Source: Pseudomonadota bacterium
Lineage (GTDB): Bacteria > Pseudomonadota > Gammaproteobacteria > Burkholderiales > Burkholderiaceae_C
Assembly (NCBI GenBank): GCA_018241405.1
Contig: JAFEDY010000005.1
Span: 1-47,967 of the forward strand
Direction: 5' to 3'
DNA: 47,967 nt
A model generated the notes under the pieces. It was given only the letters and a program-made list of their open reading frames with translations. It did not search any database and was not told the DNA's origin. This document shows, piece after piece, positions 45,290 through 47,967 of this stretch (position 1 is the first letter of the stretch; every line of letters starts with the position of its first letter). The position numbers and the translations under genes are program-made.

Positions 45290-45811
45290 ATGTCGCAGCC
45301 ATCTTCCCTGTCGTTCACTTCTTCCCTCGATCCCTCCCTGCTCGTGTGCGATGTCGCGGGCAGCTACCGTCCGGCCGCGCCTGCCGAGGTGCTGCAGGCG
45401 GCGCTGCGGGTGCTGGCGGGCCAGTTGCGCGGTACCGAGATGCTGTCGTCACCGCAGGCGGTGCGCGACTTCCTGCGCATCAAGCTGGGCACACTGGAGC
45501 ACGAGGTGTTTGCGGTGATCCACCTGGATGCCCAGCACCGGGTCATCGAGTACGTCGAGATGTTCCGGGGCACGGTGAGCCAAACGTCGGTATACCCGCG
45601 CGAGATCGTCAAGGAAACCCTGGCACGCAATTCGGCGGCGCTGATCCTGGTGCACAACCATCCGTCGGGTCTGGCAGAGCCATCGCGGGCCGACGAGGTG
45701 CTGACGCAGACGCTCAAGAGCGCGCTGGCGCTGGTGGACGTGCGGGTCATCGACCACCTGATCGTGGCCGGGCCGACGATCCTGTCCTTTGCCGAGCGCG
45801 GGCTGATCTGA
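45290..45811 (+). CDS. radC: RadC-family JAB-domain protein (ICE backbone)
   Basis: This 173-aa protein is a short RadC-like member of the JAB/MPN metalloprotease fold, without the long N-terminal HhH part of full RadC. The metal-site signature is present: [11 protein letters not shown] with an Asp shortly after (RADE) and upstream Glu residues. Mobile-element RadC proteins of this kind are common in ICEs; their role is unproven and a repair function is doubtful. The ATG at 45290 follows GGAG (45281-45284, with CCGACC between) and is preferred over an upstream in-frame ATG that runs through the structured leader. A strong terminator follows at 45821-45848. Confidence 0.92.
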   Translation: MSQPSSLSFTSSLDPSLLVCDVAGSYRPAAPAEVLQAALRVLAGQLRGTEMLSSPQAVRDFLRIKLGTLEHEVFAVIHLDAQHRVIEYVEMFRGTVSQTSVYPREIVKETLARNSAALILVHNHPSGLAEPSRADEVLTQTLKSALALVDVRVIDHLIVAGPTILSFAERGLI

Positions 45812-45820
45812 AGCCGCGCA

Positions 45821-45848
45821 ACCGGGAGCCGCACGGGCTCCCGGTTTT
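45821..45848 (+). terminator. Rho-independent terminator after radC
   Basis: ACCGGGAGCC (45821-45830) pairs with GGCTCCCGGT (45836-45845) and is followed by TTTT. It ends the radC transcript, so the DUF2958 gene has its own promoter and leader. Confidence 0.88.
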
Positions 45849-45944
45849 ATGCATCGTGGACAGCGTGCCATGGCCTGGCACGAGACCGTTGCAGGTCTGG
45901 GATGGGGCTGGCTTGCTGTTGCACCCAGCGTGCCACGTCGTTCT

Positions 45945-46076
45945 CGTCGTCAAGGTCGGCGCGCATCGGCGATGCGCTGGCGGCCTGGGCGGCCGTCTTC
46001 GAACCTTGACCGCTGCGCTGCGCCGTGACCCGGAGGCTGCGGGCATTCCCGCCCGGCATTTCTTCTGGAGTTCACC
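45945..46076 (+). promoter_or_regulatory. Structured leader of DUF2958 gene (copy B)
   Basis: GTCAAGGT (45949-45956) pairs perfectly with ACCTTGAC (46003-46010), enclosing CTGGCGGCCTGGGCGGCCGTC, nearly the same inner block as in the radC leader. A GGGCATTCCCGCCCGG hairpin precedes the ribosome site (GGAG). The helix pairs differ from copy A but keep pairing, which supports a real RNA structure. The distance to the ATG (67 nt) is almost the same as in copy A (67 nt). Confidence 0.62.
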
Positions 46077-46424
46077 ATGAACGCTCTCATCACCGACGCG
46101 CAGCGCGTACTGCTGCTGGCAAACGGCCGCGAATCGCTGGAGAACCCGGACTTCGATCCGGCGCCCGTGGTCAAGCTGTTCACGCCGGATGCCGGCGCGA
46201 CCTGGCTGCTGACCGAGATTGATCCCGACGACCACGACCACGCCTTTGGTCTTTGCGACCTGGGGCTGGGTGCTCCGGAAATAGGCTGGGTCAGCCTGGG
46301 TGAGCTGGCGACCGTGCGTGGCGGGCTGGGCCTGCCGATCGAGCGCGACCTGTCGTTCCGCGCCGAGAAGCGGTTGAGCGCCTATGCGCGCGATGCGCGG
46401 CTGGCCGGGCGCGTCGTCGTCTGA
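46077..46424 (+). CDS. DUF2958 protein (ICE backbone)
   Basis: This 115-aa protein matches DUF2958, small proteins common on ICEs and plasmids, of unknown function. Recognisable parts are PVVKLFTPDAGATWLLTEIDP and DLGLGAPEIGWVSLGEL, followed by the charged LPIERDLSFRAEKRLSAYA. The ATG follows TGGAG at good spacing. It lies between radC and DUF932, an order repeated on many proteobacterial ICEs. Confidence 0.88.
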   Translation: MNALITDAQRVLLLANGRESLENPDFDPAPVVKLFTPDAGATWLLTEIDPDDHDHAFGLCDLGLGAPEIGWVSLGELATVRGGLGLPIERDLSFRAEKRLSAYARDARLAGRVVV

Positions 46425-46433
46425 CCCGGCCCT

Positions 46434-46453
46434 GGGGCGTCGCGGGACGCCCC
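46434..46453 (+). terminator. GC hairpin after DUF2958, weak terminator
   Basis: GGGGCGTC (46434-46441) pairs with GACGCCCC (46446-46453) around a 4-nt loop, starting 10 nt after the stop. There is no clear T run, so it may be a weak or Rho-assisted terminator. Confidence 0.5.
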
Positions 46454-46917
46454 TTCGCATCGCGCCCACGCGGCGCGATGCCTGCGCGCCTTCGGCTTGC
46501 TCTCCAGGGGAAAGCCCTGCGGGCTATCCCCGCCGCGCAGGCTTGGCGCCCCTGAACACAGCCGACCCGGCTGTGCCGGATCGGCCAGGCTGCATTCGCA
46601 GCAGATCCACGATGCCTTGCGTGGACTCGTCCTGATCTTGTGGTTTCTTCGGCTTTGAGGGCTGGGCGTCCCCGGTCCCTGGGAGATGGCCGGTCGCGCT
46701 CTCGTGCTTCGCATCGAGCCGCCTGCGGCGTCTCGCCCCCTTCGGGCTTCCATCGTTCCCTCGCTCCGCTCGGCTGACGCCTCCGGCCCGGCTTCCAGCT
46801 CTGGGCCTGCGCGCTTGCGCTTGCCGTGCGGTTCGGCACAGAGGGAGGGCCGTTGCCATGTCCAGCCGTCTTCCCTGACTCCATCACCTTGTCCGCGACT
46901 GTAGCCCGCGGCCGTGT
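46454..46917. other. Hairpin-rich non-coding stretch before DUF932
   Basis: I see no convincing gene in this GC-rich stretch, although frames are open on the minus strand because of composition. It holds many short palindromes, e.g. CACAGCC/GGCTGTG (46557-46575), GCTGCATTCGCAGC, and TCCACG/CGTGGA further on. A structured RNA or a regulatory/transfer-associated site is possible but not shown. Confidence 0.4.
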
Positions 46918-47177
46918 GCCGTCAAGGCGCGCAGGGCCGTGTCCTCGGCTGCGCCTGCGGGCCGCACCAACCCTGCGCTTGCCTCCTTGACGGCGCCCGT
47001 CCGCGCGCTCCTGACCGTCGCGGGCGATGAACTCAGGAAAGACGGTGAGAACCGGGCCAGGAGGGCCAACCGGGTTCCTCGTGCCGACCGCACCGAACAG
47101 CCGAAAGGCTGGGCTCCGAATCTTGGAATCCGGTGTGCGGTGTGAACAGCAAACCTCTTTTTGTCAGGAGAAAGACC
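46918..47177 (+). promoter_or_regulatory. Structured leader of DUF932 gene (copy C)
   Basis: GCCGTCAAGG (46918-46927) pairs perfectly with CCTTGACGGC (46985-46994). The core GTCAAGG/CCTTGAC is the same as in the leaders of radC and DUF2958, with different flanking pairs. It lies 183 nt before the ATG, farther than in the other copies, with a GGAG-type site at 47167-47170. This is the third copy of the candidate radC-like RNA motif. Confidence 0.5.
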
Positions 47178-47967
47178 ATGCAACTCGCATCCCGTTTCGC
47201 TTCCCGCTCCCCTGCGCTGCGCAGTGACACCCCGCTGTCTGATGACCAAATTCGTCGCGTGGCCCCGTCCATCTTCGCGGATGCCCCGCACGAAAGCCGT
47301 TCCGAGCGGTACGCCTACATCCCCACCGCTACAGTGCTGACCGAGCTTCGCAAGGAGGGGTTCCAGCCCTTCATGGTGACGCAGACCCGCGTGCGCGATG
47401 AAGGCCGCCGCGAGCACACCAAACACATGATTCGCCTGCGCCACGCCAGCCAGATCAACGGCGCGGAGGCTAACGAAATCGTGCTGCTGAACTCGCACGA
47501 CGGCACCAGCAGCTATCAGATGCTGGCCGGAATGTTCCGCTTTGTTTGCAGCAATGGCCTTGTCTGCGGTGACACCGTGGCGGACGTGCGCGTACCCCAC
47601 AAAGGCGACGTGGCCGGTTCCGTCATCGAAGGCGCTTACCAAGTGTTGAGCGGCTTCGAGCGGGTGAAAGAATCCCGCGCCCTGATGCGTGGCATCACCT
47701 TGGACGATGGCGAAGCTGAAGTGTTCGCCCGCGCTGCGCTGGCCCTCAAGTATGACGACCCCGACAAGCCCGCGCCCATCACCGAATCGCAAATCCTGAT
47801 GCCGCGCCGGTTCGAGGACCGCCGCTCCGACCTGTGGAGCGTGTTCAACCGCGCACAGGAGAACTTGACCAAGGGCGGCCTGTCCGGCCGCAGCGCCAAC
47901 GGACGCCGCCAGCAAACCCGCCCGGTGCAGGGCATTGATTCCGACGTGCGCCTGAACCGCGCCCTGT
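47178..47967 (+). CDS. DUF932 protein (ICE backbone), 3'-truncated by window edge
   Basis: The frame from ATG 47178 stays open to the end, giving 263 residues. It matches DUF932, proteins of unknown function common on ICEs, plasmids and phages. Typical parts are RYAYIPTATVLTELRKEGFQPF, HMIRLRHASQI and EIVLLNSHDGTSSYQMLAGMFRFVCSNGLVCGD. The start follows AGGAG (47166-47170) at a normal distance. The C-terminal end lies outside the window. Confidence 0.88.
   Translation, partial: MQLASRFASRSPALRSDTPLSDDQIRRVAPSIFADAPHESRSERYAYIPTATVLTELRKEGFQPFMVTQTRVRDEGRREHTKHMIRLRHASQINGAEANEIVLLNSHDGTSSYQMLAGMFRFVCSNGLVCGDTVADVRVPHKGDVAGSVIEGAYQVLSGFERVKESRALMRGITLDDGEAEVFARAALALKYDDPDKPAPITESQILMPRRFEDRRSDLWSVFNRAQENLTKGGLSGRSANGRRQQTRPVQGIDSDVRLNRAL

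Larger units (their letters stand above)
33850..47967. mobile_element. Integrase end of a second integrative element (ICE B) with defence cargo, partial
   Basis: A P4-type integrase at 33994 marks the left end. Radical changes follow: lower GC, all cargo on the minus strand, then radC, DUF2958 and DUF932 genes, which are backbone genes of Tn4371-like and related proteobacterial ICEs. The element continues past the window end. The left boundary is between the DUF3348 start and the integrase (33716-33993), placed here by the A/T-rich shift; no tRNA target is visible. It is separate from ICE A because 31 kb of core genes lie between them. Confidence 0.7.

Noticed and set aside
45290..45811. RadC as a DNA-repair enzyme or as part of the defence cargo
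   Set aside because: Short JAB-only RadC proteins are regular ICE backbone genes and the repair role of RadC is not supported; it also follows its own leader and terminator.
46291..46887. Minus-strand frames in the region between DUF2958 and DUF932 (198 and 111 codons)
   Set aside because: Arg/Ala/Pro-rich with no ribosome site or motif; the first overlaps the DUF2958 gene. A conserved small ICE protein at 46524-46859 cannot be fully excluded.
33716..47967. CRISPR array or cas genes in the cargo region
   Set aside because: No regularly spaced direct repeats and no Cas-like proteins were seen.

Overview
The window looks like the chromosome of a Comamonadaceae-type betaproteobacterium (Acidovorax/Alicycliphilus/Comamonas-like). 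The evidence is a high-GC core, the tig-clpP-clpX-lon order, the hpnCDE cluster, a LexA-controlled imuA-imuB-dnaE2 mutasome, and the DUF3348-DUF802-OmpA-DUF2894 operon. The genus is inferred; no 16S gene is present.

Layout. (1) 1-~2.63 kb is the transfer-gene end of one integrative conjugative element (ICE A): partial trbG, trbI and a DUF2274 gene. It is followed on the minus strand by a complete tRNA-Leu(UAA) gene interrupted by a 227-nt group I intron. Just beyond it is an orphan 5' half of a second tRNA-Leu(UAA), broken in the anticodon arm. The simplest reading is that ICE A inserted into the resident tRNA-Leu(UAA) and brought an intron-bearing replacement. (2) ~2.7-33.7 kb is core chromosome: tRNA-Gly/Cys/Gly, lon, clpX, clpP, tig, tRNA-Leu(UAG), an RND efflux pair, squalene synthesis (hpnC, hpnD, hpnE), a DUF2868 membrane protein, imuA-imuB-dnaE2 behind a perfect LexA box, a YihY-family protein, DUF2069, a GlcD-like FAD oxidase, thyA, DUF4337, folA, and a minus-strand operon encoding a MotA/MotB-like ion motor with a long repetitive tail that resembles ZorA-ZorB. 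(3) ~33.8-47.97 kb is the integrase end of a second element (ICE B): a P4-type tyrosine integrase, then defence cargo all on the minus strand, then the radC, DUF2958 and DUF932 genes typical of such ICEs.

The cargo has three parts. The first is a 1002-aa reverse transcriptase fused to a nitrilase domain (UG1/DRT1-like). The second is a two-gene short-Argonaute operon: a MID-PIWI protein with substituted catalytic residues, whose partner carries an N-terminal SMEK domain fused to a probable APAZ domain. The third is a subtilisin-like protease plus AAA+ ATPase pair of the IetS-IetA type. The SMEK-APAZ/pAgo operon is the best candidate for a little-described system, because the known short-pAgo effectors are TIR, Sir2 and DREN/DUF4365/Mrr types.

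Upstream of radC, DUF2958 and DUF932 the DNA repeats a leader with a shared long-range helix (GTCAAGG paired with CCTTGAC, with differing flanking pairs). It is probably the cis-acting radC RNA motif. All functional calls come from reading the sequence; no database search was run.
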